Positions 22,413-31,721 of a stretch of 64,000 nucleotides of DNA are shown here, in pieces. Location of the stretch: NCBI RefSeq assembly GCF_000350225.1, contig NW_005179135.1:62001-126000 (forward strand), in the 5' to 3' direction. Every line of letters begins with the position of its first letter. The first letter of the stretch is position 1. Below the pieces are notes generated by a model. That model saw nothing but the letters and a program-made list of their open reading frames with translations. It was not told the DNA's origin and ran no database searches. This stretch comes from Chondrus crispus (taxonomy: Eukaryota; Rhodophyta; Florideophyceae; Gigartinales; Gigartinaceae). A program made the position numbers and the translations under genes.

Positions 22413-24035
22413 GATACTTTATGATTCAGAGCTGTTTTTTACGGAGTTGAGAGCATGTGTATGAATTAAGAATGTATGGGTACGAGGTGTTGAAAAGATA
22501 TTTGATGATGCTGCTCCTGCTTTTTTTCCTTTAAGTACGGCCGGTTTGTCTCATCCCTTTCGAGTTGTATCACATCTCTCGCGTTGAGCTAATCCTGACG
22601 ACCACATAATGTAGGACTCTGTTTGAGTTGCCCGTTTTGGAACTGCAGCGTAAGAGCAAATGTAATGACATTTTTGCGGATGACAGCCGTGTATATCTTC
22701 GTATGGCCAAAAGTATTTTCGTCAATTTGAAAACAGCTGATCTGACCGCAGGGCTTTATTCACAAATTTGGCAATTCTAGTGAAACAGGGGATGAAAAAT
22801 AGCACTTGGCGGCACGTTGCACAGAATACACCATATTTGGAAATGTTACTAAATACGGGATTGGGTAGCTGGTTCTATTTCTTTTTACGGAGGGCTATAT
22901 TTTTCAGCGGTCGACTTCTCGGCGAAGCTTTGTTTGTGGAGTGGGGCTTGAAAACGATGAAAGAGATTGGATGAGATTGTGTATTCATAGAATTAGTAGA
23001 CTCATTAAGAGACGAATGAGGAGTACGGTTGCAGGGAATAGAAAAAGAAGTCGTTCAAGGTGAGTTGCGGTGTGATGTATTTTGCATGTGGTGTTTTCGC
23101 TTGCACGTTTTTTATTAAATGAGATAGAGATGGAGAATATGCATTTGTATAGGAAACACTGTGAGGTGTTTAAAAGGTACATGAGAGATAAAAAGCTGAA
23201 ATTAAAAATATGAAAGTGATGGGTATGTGCACCAAAAAAGTGTTGGCTGTAAGATGGACAACTGCTGGGTTTTGTTTAGGCTCGACTATTTAAGGGTTGT
23301 TGGTCAAGTGTGTTAAGAGTAAAAAGAATATGTAGAAACAAAGATGCTTCTATGATGACGTTGTTGTTCTCAAAAGACTTGCACAATTTTTTAATTAACG
23401 TGCAATGAATAGTGTATGGTGAGAATGTAGTGCAGGAACGATGGGGCAGTCTTTACTGTCTGGGCCTGCTCTCTCAACACTAAGTCTACTGGTCTCACGC
23501 CGGCGGGTGTGAGCCTGTGCGTGTGGTACGTGTGCTATGTGTGCACGTGTCTGGGTATTGTCACAGGGGCGGATCTGGGTGACTCGGTTTCGGAAAAGTG
23601 CGGCAAAAAGGGGAAGCAGTGCGTCGCCAAAATAGTTTATATTTGCCAAAATAGTTACCGAACTGTTATCGCTGTCGAAGTGAGTGGAGTATACGCTACT
23701 GCGTAGGCGTGCAAATTCAAGTGGTGGTGCCATTGCTGTGGAAATAAAGAGTGGCAACATTCGGGCGACTGCAAACCTAAAAAACATATTTGAATTACTA
23801 TTCCGCAACGATGATCCCCTTCCAGCACATTTGTGGCTTTCGCCGAGTAGTCGATCAAGTGCGAGCGTCGCTTGCTTCCGCCATATTCCGACGACACTGA
23901 TGTTGTGCCTGAAGAAATGAGCTTCCTTCCCTCGCCCACAATGACCACGTGTTGCAAGCCTCAACGTGGAGTGAGGGTCGCTGCGGGTGGTGAGCATGGC
24001 CCCGTTACCGTGCGTTTCGCCGCCGAGTAAAGTGA
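22413..24035. other. AT-rich intergenic region, no recognised gene
   Basis: It lies upstream of the RING gene. A minus-strand ORF (23395–24066, 223 codons) has no recognisable domain and overlaps a dispersed repeat, so it is not called as a gene. No tRNA-like fold was noticed. Confidence 0.3.
23585..23682 (-). repeat. dispersed repeat, copy 1
   Basis: On the minus strand it reads TAACTATTTTGGCAAATATA, then a second AACTATTTTGGC, then GCACTGCTTCCC and GCCGCACTTTTCCG. The same order occurs at 41663–41757 on the plus strand. The doubled TAACTATTTTGGC motif is internal to both copies. The family is unknown. Confidence 0.7.
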
Positions 24036-24910
24036 CGGCCTGCCTGGAAGGCATCGCCCCCATCAAGCCTCTCGACCGCCCGGCGGGGGCGCGCGATCAA
24101 AACGGGCGCGCGGCCACCTGTTGCGCGCCAAGGCCTCCCCGCGCGACTGCTGCAGATTCAAGCCCCATTTTAGCTTACCCGGGCCGCCGTCCGCCGTCCG
24201 CCGTCCGCCGCGCGTAACTGCGCCCTCTCTCCACGTGCTTATTTCGGCGCGCCCCACGCGGGGCACGGCCGGTCGCAGTCGCTGAGGTGCGGGCGGATGG
24301 CGCGTGCCGGCGGGTTGGCGCAAATCGCGCCGCCGTGCGTCTTCTACGCCGCACGTAGCATGGCTGCAGCTCCGCCCGCAAACGCTTGCCGTTCAAACCA
24401 CGCGCGACTCGCAGCGCAAGCACCATGCCGCCCTGCTTCCCGCTCGTGCGCAGCAATGCGCGCATCCCTTTCAAAGCGCGTGCGTCCGAATAAGCGTCGC
24501 CGCCGCCGTTGCGCGCGCCCTCACCCCGACGCGCTGTGCTTCCCTCCCCCTTCCCCCGCTCTCCCTTGCGCGCGCGCGCGCCCGTCGCCGCCGCACGTAT
24601 GGACAGCGCTCGAGACCCCGCCGCGTTCTAGTCGCGTGGCGGACGCTTCCCCGCCGCGACCCGGCTTTGCTTGCGCGCGCCCGGGCGGTGTGCACAAACA
24701 TCGGGGCCGCGGCGCGCCGCACCGCGATCTGCGGGCGAGCATCCCCCTCCCCCTCCCCCCCCCCCGCCCCGCCCCGCCCTTCCCGCCCCCCTCTCTGGCA
24801 CCGGCAGCGCGCGAGGATGAGCGGCGGCAGCAGCAGCGGGATCGAGAGCTGGGGCGCGCTGTTGTCGCCGCTGGCGGAGCGTGGCGGCGGCGGGGCGCAG
24901 GCTAGACAAA
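24036..24910. other. GC- and CpG-rich block, possible promoter or first-exon region
   Basis: Very GC-rich with long C tracts, repeated CCGCCGTCCG units near 24185–24212 and alternating CG runs. Overlapping ORFs on both strands have the Arg/Ala/Pro-rich composition expected by chance in such sequence. An ATG at 24817 opens a Gly/Ser-rich frame (MSGGSSSGIESWGALLSPL) that may be a short first exon. No splice partner could be identified, so no gene is called. Confidence 0.35.
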
Positions 24911-25656
24911 CTCATAGAACATCTTTCGTCCTTTCTACTCTCGCTCCTACTTATCCGTCTCGCTTATCCGTCTCGCTGCTGGCTGTGAGCAGACAGCTTA
25001 TCGCGGTCGGTCTGTCACTGGAGGCCGCTTGTGTTACCTGTGCCGGCCAGGACACTTTTCCCTTTTGCCCAGTGCTTTTCTCTCACAGTAACCGATGCCC
25101 CTTGCAAGGGCGGTGTTCGTAATTGGAGTGAGTGACGACGCTGACGCTCCGTAAAGGGAGAGGCCCAAATGTTTAGTAAAATTGAAATTTATGGTAAAAA
25201 TTGAGGAAAAAAGTTGGCCTCGTTTAAAAAGTTGGCCTCGTTTGCCACTTGTCTTCTCACACGTGTGGACCTGTGCGCGTGGAAACCTGTGCACGCGTAC
25301 CCATCGCCTCTTCAAAGTGAGATTGGCCCCCGCTTTGACCCGGTCTGCAACGCTTCTCAACACACCGTTCATTCACGAATACCTTTATCTTCACTTGCCC
25401 GCAACTAATGGCCAGCTGCCTGCACATCATTGCATTGCACAAGATATTAAATTGAGCACAAGAGCGCACGATGAACGGAAGCAGGTCGCTAGTTCATACA
25501 TACACATACATGGACACATAAATGGATTGCAACGTCCGTGAGGCGAGCTTCTCACGCATTCACAAATCAAAAACAAAGCATAAAACCCTCAACGCACTAC
25601 GACTGTCACGGGCGGCAAGCGGCCATCGCACTTCGGTACTTACTTACACCACTAGC

Positions 25657-27060
25657 TTACACCACTAGCTTCATGATAGCAACCAGATGGCCCGCCCCTG
25701 CAACTGCGACCCCGTGATCGTGGTCTACCTGCAAGTTTGCTTCTTGCAGGTATACGTAATCTACGTAACTCTCCAACTGGGCCAAGACAGCCTCAGACCC
25801 ATCCTCTCGCCTTTGCACAATTCTTCCCTCCCTTGCAAATATTTGTGATGTTCGTCCTGCGCGGGAAGCAGTACCAAAGTCTGCCGTCTTCAGGAACCGA
25901 GCCGTGATTTCTTCCCAATCCTCTTCCCACCCGGTATGAAGTGTGATCCCTCTCTCCACGTCCCACACCCGCACGCTCCCGTCATACGATCCAGATACCA
26001 CACGTCTTCCGTCCCCACTCATCGCAACGCTCCACACCAAATGCGTGTGTCCAACTAACGCCTCCCCGACTTGTGCTCCCGTCTCCACGTCCCACACCCG
26101 CACGCTCTCGTCAACCGATCCAGATACCACACGTCTTCCGTCCCCACTCATCGCAACGCTACCCACCGAATGCGTGTGTCCAACTAACGCCTCCCCGACT
26201 TGTGCTCCCGTCTCCACGTCCAACACCCGCACGCTCTTGTCCCGAGATCCAGATACCACACGTCTTCCGTCCTCACTCATCGCAACGCTCCACACCGAAT
26301 CCGTGTGTCCAACTAACGCCTCCCCGACTTGTGCTCCCGTCTCCACGTCCCACACCCGCACGCTCTTGTCCCACGATCCAGATACCACACGTCTTCCGTC
26401 CCCACTCATCGCAACGCTACCCGCCCGATCCGTGTGTCCAACTAACGCCTCCCCGACTTGTGCTCCCGTCTCCACGTCCCACACCCGCACGCTCTTGTCC
26501 CGGGATCCAGATACCACACGTCTTCCGTCCCCACTCATCGCAACGCTTAACACAGAAGCCGTGTGTCCAACTAACGCCTCCCCGACTTGTGCTCCCGTCT
26601 CCACGTCCCACACCCGCACGCTCTTGTCCCGGGATCCAGATACCACACGTCTTCCGTCCCCACTCATCGCAACGCTAAACACCCAAGCCGTGTGTCCAAC
26701 TAACGCCTCCCCGACTTGTGCTCCCGTCTCCACGTCCCACACCCGCACGCTCTTGTCCCGGGATCCAGATACCACACGTCTTCCGTCCCCACTCATCGCA
26801 ACACAAATCACTCTCGACTTGTGACCGCGGAAAATTCTCAATACTTTCCTCTCCGACGTACTCCACAGCCTTAACGTCCCGTCTTCATATCCCACAACAA
26901 CATTCTCCTTCCTCTCACAGAGAGTTGCGCAGATGGCTCTTGTCACGCTCGGGTTTTCTGCAGTCACGCTCCACAGCCTTAACGTCCCGTCTTCATATCC
27001 CACAACAACATTCTCCTTCCTCTCACAGAGAGTTGCGCAGGTGGCTCTTGTCGTCGACAC
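25657..27060 (-). CDS. WD40 part of the NB-ARC–WD40 receptor
   Basis: The 467-codon frame carries the sensor half of the receptor. It begins with a 36-residue unit in tandem (each with CERKENVVVGYEDGTLRLW), then seven WD40 repeats of 43 residues. The shared core of these is VAMSGDGRRVVSGS, then VRVWDVETGAQVGEAL and GHT. The units are nearly identical at the DNA level over a 129-bp period. Differences cluster at the residues after GHT (SRVI, AWVF, ASVL, DRAG, DSVW, HSVG, HLVW) and at the residue after SGS. A non-repeat C-terminal tail of about 90 residues follows. It overlaps the end of the upstream NB-ARC frame in a different frame, and its upstream frame closes just before 27060. The natural protein is therefore either split by a frameshift or joined by a short intron. 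Confidence 0.85.
   Translation of the reverse strand: MSTTRATCATLCERKENVVVGYEDGTLRLWSVTAENPSVTRAICATLCERKENVVVGYEDGTLRLWSTSERKVLRIFRGHKSRVICVAMSGDGRRVVSGSRDKSVRVWDVETGAQVGEALVGHTAWVFSVAMSGDGRRVVSGSRDKSVRVWDVETGAQVGEALVGHTASVLSVAMSGDGRRVVSGSRDKSVRVWDVETGAQVGEALVGHTDRAGSVAMSGDGRRVVSGSWDKSVRVWDVETGAQVGEALVGHTDSVWSVAMSEDGRRVVSGSRDKSVRVLDVETGAQVGEALVGHTHSVGSVAMSGDGRRVVSGSVDESVRVWDVETGAQVGEALVGHTHLVWSVAMSGDGRRVVSGSYDGSVRVWDVERGITLHTGWEEDWEEITARFLKTADFGTASRAGRTSQIFAREGRIVQRREDGSEAVLAQLESYVDYVYLQEANLQVDHDHGVAVAGAGHLVAIMKLVV
25950..26822 (-). repeat. 129-bp tandem repeats encoding WD40 blades
   Basis: About seven units, each with CCAGATACCACACGTCTTCC on the plus strand at a constant 129-base spacing. 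Most of each unit is identical to its neighbours, with substitutions confined to two short patches. This indicates recent unit duplication or ongoing conversion. Confidence 0.9.
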
Positions 27061-29540
27061 ATTTTGCGCCTGCTTGCTTCAAGATCCCCTGGGCCCTGGC
27101 TCTGGCTCTCCGTTTCGAACTCGCCTTCTAATTGACTGCTTGCTTCAAGATCCCCTGGGCCCTGGCTCTGGCTCTCCGTTTCGAACTCGCCTTCTAATTC
27201 AACCATCTTCGTCTCCTTCTCAGCAGATTGCGTGAAAACTGTTACTTTTGCCCCGAACCGCTCCACTTGACATCCATACACTTCACCACTGGAATCCATG
27301 CCCACTTGAATTCTAGTACCGAAATTTGGCAGAACAATCTGCTCCACCATCTTTCCATCGGCTCGCGCTACACACTCACTCACAGGCCGCACCCACGGCC
27401 GTGGTGCGTATCTCTCAATTTCCTCCAGCATTTTTCGCACACAACTTGAATCCCGTGCCTTGTGCTTCACTCGCCCATATAGTTGAAAGTAAATCCCGGC
27501 ACTGTTTTCACCACAAAACGGTACACTCAGTCGCGCCGCCCGCATCATCAAAACCATTCCATCCACTGCATCCTTATCTGCCCGTCCCATTCCCACCTTC
27601 CCGCTTCCTCTTTTCCCCTTCAAGTCTCTACTCAAACCCTTCACAGCTTCCTCGTATTGCCAAACCCCGCCTCTCCGTATCACTGTCTTCACCCATCGCG
27701 CACTCAAAAATAGCCTCTTCAGATCCTCTACACACCCACCCTGTTTCAAAACACGATATATATTCTCGAAAACATACTCCTCCCGTGCGCTCTTCCCCTC
27801 TCCGTCTCGGTCCTCACTCATCGCAAGCAACCCTTCTCCTGCCCTGCACACATGCGCCATGTTCTTATACCACTCTTCTACACCCTCCTTCTTCTTCGCT
27901 TCTTCCACCGCGAAATCGTGCGTCAGATCATGCACCCGCAACCCACCACAATCCTTCTCATACTGCACTTCTACTAGTCCAACCCTTTCCATCTCCTTTG
28001 CACACCTTTCCGTCCGCTCCTCGTCCATCTCCCACAAATCTCCAACCAAACCCAAAGGTATCCGGTCTTGCTTCTTCATAACGCACAGACTCCGGTGCAT
28101 TTTTCGAAACGAAAATTCACCAACTGTCTCCCCACTCCTTCCCACATCGGCCTCCAGGATATCTAGAGACGTATGCAATGTCCCATCCAACGACGAATAT
28201 CCGTCCTTCGGACTCTCCCCGCGAATCGTGTTACGACTCTTCATCCTCGAAAGGTACGCCCCCCATGCTTCTGTTACTTCTCCCTCCCATCTTTCCCTCA
28301 TGTACCTCACGCTCGTTCCCGCCACGTTCAGCGCAAGCGGCAATCCGCCACACATTTTCAGTATTTCACCCACGGCTTCCTTGCATCTCGCATCATCCAC
28401 TTCCTCTCCATTTGCCTCACTCGCGTGCACAAGCATCTCAACTGCTTCTTTCCCTACCTTCTCCCTAGGCTCGAAAGCAACCCGCTCCCCAATCTGACGC
28501 AGCTCCTTATCCCTCGTGGAGTACAGTAGTCTGCTCCTCCTTCCCCCGCTGCCCCCCGCAGTCTCAGCCAGAACAGACAACTTTTGAAGGATATTCGCGT
28601 CTATATCATTCACCACCCACACATCATCAATGATGAACAGGCACACATGACTACAAAACCACGCTTGTACCTTCGCTAACACCCTTTCAAACTCGCTCTG
28701 CTCTCGCATTTCCACAGCCGTCTGGTTCCCACCGGACGCTTCCACAATCAGACACAGTTCTTCAATCAGCCGTCCCACGTTTCCATCTTTCCCCAACGAC
28801 ATGAAGTACACTCCTCCCGAGAACTCTGCCATAATCTCAACATCGTGCGCGATCGCTCGTAGAGCACATGTCTTCCCGACTCCGCCCTGTCCCACTGCTG
28901 TCGCACCCACTTGCTTGTTCCTATCTCTCCGTAGCACAGCCGCTTTTAGACGCGACTCACACGTGTTTGGTAATCCATCGCTCCCCCGAGAATCAAGCTT
29001 CACACATATCGACGCAGGATTATGTTCGGCTCTTATCGACGCCCTGAACATATTACCCGTGCCTCGTCTGATCGACTCGACGGCCGCGCGAGTCGCGCGA
29101 GTATCGATGCCGATCGACTCGACGGCCGTGCGAGTATCGATGCCCGTGCTTGCTTGTACAATACGTTTGTGAAGGCGGTCCGCTTCTTGCTTTCGCTTCT
29201 CTAGGACTTCTCTATCTCCCATTGCAGAGGCGAACGCACCGAGTCTCGCTTTTGGGTCGTCCAACTCTTTCTGCAGCTCAGCGAGGGACTTCAGTATGAA
29301 GCTAGAGATGCCGTCGATTTCACGTTGGAGCAAGCGCGTGTGCTGCGACGACGTTCCATAGATCGGCATGTTTTCAAGCTCCGTGATGTCTGCCTGCAAG
29401 GTAGTGTAGGCAGTGAGCACTTCCGTAGACAGCGTTTTGTTTTCCTTGTAGGCTTTGTGTCGTTCGATGAGGCTTGCGATAAGGCGGACGACTTGCTCAG
29501 CCGGGCCAGTGAGGCCCAAGATACTGTATGGATCAGCCAT
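26979..29540 (-). CDS. NB-ARC STAND ATPase, N-terminal part of a receptor
   Basis: An 853-codon frame of a STAND (NLR-type) receptor. Residues 1–115 form a helical N-terminal domain (MADPYSILGLTGPAEQVVRL) reminiscent of fungal HeLo-like signalling domains. A short GIDTR repeat follows near 133–148. NB-ARC motifs are Walker A GQGGVGKT (217–224), Walker B LFIIDDVW (301–308), the STRD sensor (341–344), GLPL (399–402) and an MHD-like VHDLTHDF (536–543). The rest is helical. Near the C-terminus a 22-residue Glu/Ser-rich segment is repeated exactly (66-bp direct repeats, about 27072–27203). By family, ADP/ATP switching drives oligomerisation once the repeat domain senses a ligand. The WD40 domain sits in the next frame downstream, so this is one gene with the feature at 25657–27060. 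The start at 29540 gives the typical MADP opening. Confidence 0.85.
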   Translation of the reverse strand: MADPYSILGLTGPAEQVVRLIASLIERHKAYKENKTLSTEVLTAYTTLQADITELENMPIYGTSSQHTRLLQREIDGISSFILKSLAELQKELDDPKARLGAFASAMGDREVLEKRKQEADRLHKRIVQASTGIDTRTAVESIGIDTRATRAAVESIRRGTGNMFRASIRAEHNPASICVKLDSRGSDGLPNTCESRLKAAVLRRDRNKQVGATAVGQGGVGKTCALRAIAHDVEIMAEFSGGVYFMSLGKDGNVGRLIEELCLIVEASGGNQTAVEMREQSEFERVLAKVQAWFCSHVCLFIIDDVWVVNDIDANILQKLSVLAETAGGSGGRRSRLLYSTRDKELRQIGERVAFEPREKVGKEAVEMLVHASEANGEEVDDARCKEAVGEILKMCGGLPLALNVAGTSVRYMRERWEGEVTEAWGAYLSRMKSRNTIRGESPKDGYSSLDGTLHTSLDILEADVGRSGETVGEFSFRKMHRSLCVMKKQDRIPLGLVGDLWEMDEERTERCAKEMERVGLVEVQYEKDCGGLRVHDLTHDFAVEEAKKKEGVEEWYKNMAHVCRAGEGLLAMSEDRDGEGKSAREEYVFENIYRVLKQGGCVEDLKRLFLSARWVKTVIRRGGVWQYEEAVKGLSRDLKGKRGSGKVGMGRADKDAVDGMVLMMRAARLSVPFCGENSAGIYFQLYGRVKHKARDSSCVRKMLEEIERYAPRPWVRPVSECVARADGKMVEQIVLPNFGTRIQVGMDSSGEVYGCQVERFGAKVTVFTQSAEKETKMVELEGEFETESQSQGPGDLEASSQLEGEFETESQSQGPGDLEASRRKMCRRQEPPAQLSVRGRRMLLWDMKTGR

Positions 29541-31448
29541 GGTGCTTGCGAATAGGGGGTGTTGTTCGGATTTGAATAGGCGGCGGTAGCAAAGCGGCGC
29601 TTGCTCTTCTCTATATCTCTCTCTCTCTCGGAATCTCTTTTTTCTCTCTTGTCGTTGTCAGTCGTTACCCAAGGGTAGTCGTTTTTCGTTCTTGGTCTTC
29701 TCGCAGAGGGCGGGAAAGGTTTGCTTCCACCCTTCGCATTCGAATAAATGCAGGACATCCAATGGCCCACAGCTATTTTACGGCAAGTGCCCGATTGAGA
29801 GTGAAGTCTGGAGTGATTTCCTACATTCCTCAAAGGAGAGAGCGGCAGTGGTGCGGATTGTTGCTGCGGTGTTGGCACATCGTGAGTTCAGTAAGGCTGC
29901 TCTCGCGACGCACTGACAGAGTCGCATTCAGGAGAATACGTCCCAATAATGGCCCTGGGTACCAGAGCCTGTGACCCAGAGCCTGTGACCCAGAGCCATA
30001 CAACTTTGGTCCCAACTACCAGGGCTCATGGCTCCGTAAAATCCTGGTTGACAATTGATTTTTCTGATATTCGCCTCAAACGGCACTCCCATTGGTCCCG
30101 GTGGTGGACCTTGTTGGATCCTGCAAGCAAGGCCTCAATGATGGAATATTTCCATCCACCCTCGATCGGAGCTGTAATGCGATCCGGCATCTTTGAAAAG
30201 GTTGATGAATGTTTCTGAAGTTTCAAAGGTTCCCAAAGTGCTGCCGAAAGTTTGAGCAACTTTTTCTGCGAAACTCAGAAACATTCTGGAGACGTGCACC
30301 CTCGCATTAAAACGTTTGCGGAAATTTTAGGCGAAACTATAAACGTCCGTGCAAGTTTTGGAAAGACGTGGTCACAAGCATAACTGGACTTACAGTGACA
30401 GGTATTTCCCGTAGCGATTCCATCATGCTTCGTCCACTGTTGGCAGTGGCGCACCAATGATATTTAAACGATTAAAAATGCGCTACAACACGGCATACCA
30501 GGCGAGCTGAGTCATGGACCCAACACCAGGGGCAAAAATGAGACGGGGCCAGGGCCAGACGTCTCGGAGCGGATGACCGCGCAGGACCTATTCTCCTGAT
30601 CGCGACTCTGACAAGAATTCTACGCCAGCAACGAGAGCTGCAAGGGACTCCAGGGAGGCGTATGATACAGTGCTGTACTCCAGGGGCTTGTCCAGTCCAT
30701 CGGTAATACAGTACAGTACTGCAACGAAAGCCGTAGGGCGATACGAGTACGGTACCCTCGCGGAGGGCACGTACCCCGGAGGGCACGTACCCCGCCTGAA
30801 GGTCCCCCCAAGTCGAGTCATGCGCCGAGTGGGCAGGTGGACTTGTTGGACACCGTCGCGGCGAGAACCGGTCTGCGAGCTTTGATGGACAAGATAGAAA
30901 GCTCGCCCACATGCAAAGTGACGCGCGACTATCGCAAGCCATTCAGTGCCGCCAACCCGGCAGAGATGGCGCAGGTCGCCGAGAGACCCCAACACAGGGA
31001 CGGCCGGGCAATGATTGCCCGCACGCGCTTGGTGGCGGAATGTCCCCGGATTCAGAAGCGTTGGTGCCAACGCCAGCAAGACGGGCCGGACGAGGACAGG
31101 GGAGGGGGTTCCAGGCAGGCGGCCGGCAGGGGTCCGGCAGGGGTCCGGCAGGGGTCCGGCAGGGGTCCGGCAGGGGTCCGGCAGTGGAAGCAGTCGGTGC
31201 GATCCGTAGGCGTGAATTTGTAAAAAGAATTACAGATATCCTAAATCAGTTGCCTCATGTTCCTATCAAAACGTTCTGTAATGCCCAAATCTGAATCACA
31301 GATTCGGACGTGTCCCTCCTGCTCCAGGCGCCAGGCATAAGAGTTCATGATAAAATGTGGCAAAGTGACGTTTTTTTTTTCTAGGCATGTCTGGTGAAAA
31401 GGCCGTATCCTACCCAGTCCTTCACCGATTTTGACATTTTAAAGCTCA
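29541..31448. other. no recognised gene
   Basis: It lies upstream of the NB-ARC gene and should hold its promoter; no motif stands out. Short ORFs on both strands (for example around 30588–31223) lack domains. A small repeat of GTGACCCAGAGCCT occurs near 29970–30000, and an inverted repeat pairs 30206–30223 with 30277–30294. Confidence 0.35.
31123..31184. repeat. 12-bp minisatellite
   Basis: About five head-to-tail copies of GGCAGGGGTCCG in a GC-rich surrounding. Confidence 0.9.
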
Positions 31449-31694
31449 GGGCCATTCCATTCATCGTGATTGGCAATCCTGCAATCACGCAATCACGCGA
31501 TCACGCCATTAATTTAACGTCTTTCTGCAAGTTGGAGCACAAGATTAATTTTAAGTCGATTGTTTATTTCTTTAATGAGCATGACCATTTTTTAGGAAAC
31601 TTAATATAAACAACCAACCACAAGGGAGCAGCCACCATTTATTGACGTGATTGCGTGATTGCGTGATTGCCAATCACGATGAATGGAATGGCCC
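31449..31694. mobile_element. MITE with 29-bp terminal inverted repeats
   Basis: It starts GGGCCATTCCATTCATCGTG and ends with the reverse complement of that sequence. The arms continue imperfectly as CAATCACGCAATCACG repeats. The element is 246 bp, noncoding and AT-rich inside. A 3-bp TCA at both edges (31446–31448, 31695–31697) fits the TNA target duplications of PIF/Harbinger-type elements, but three bases are weak proof. Confidence 0.75.
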
Positions 31695-31721
31695 TCAATA
31701 AACACATAAAGCGCGCGTATA

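Noticed and set aside
23395-24066. Minus-strand ORF of 223 codons
   Set aside because: It spans a dispersed repeat and has no domain or composition typical of a gene.
24297-25122. Plus-strand ORFs of 202 and 272 codons
   Set aside because: Arg/Pro/Ala-rich translation expected by chance in a CpG-rich block; no domain and overlapping ORFs on both strands.
25943-26824. Plus-strand ORFs of 293 and 201 codons
   Set aside because: They are antisense shadows of the 129-bp WD40 repeats; the minus strand gives clear WD40 motifs.
30472-31223. Overlapping ORFs on both strands upstream of the MITE
   Set aside because: No domain, mixed low-complexity translation, and part of it is a 12-bp minisatellite.
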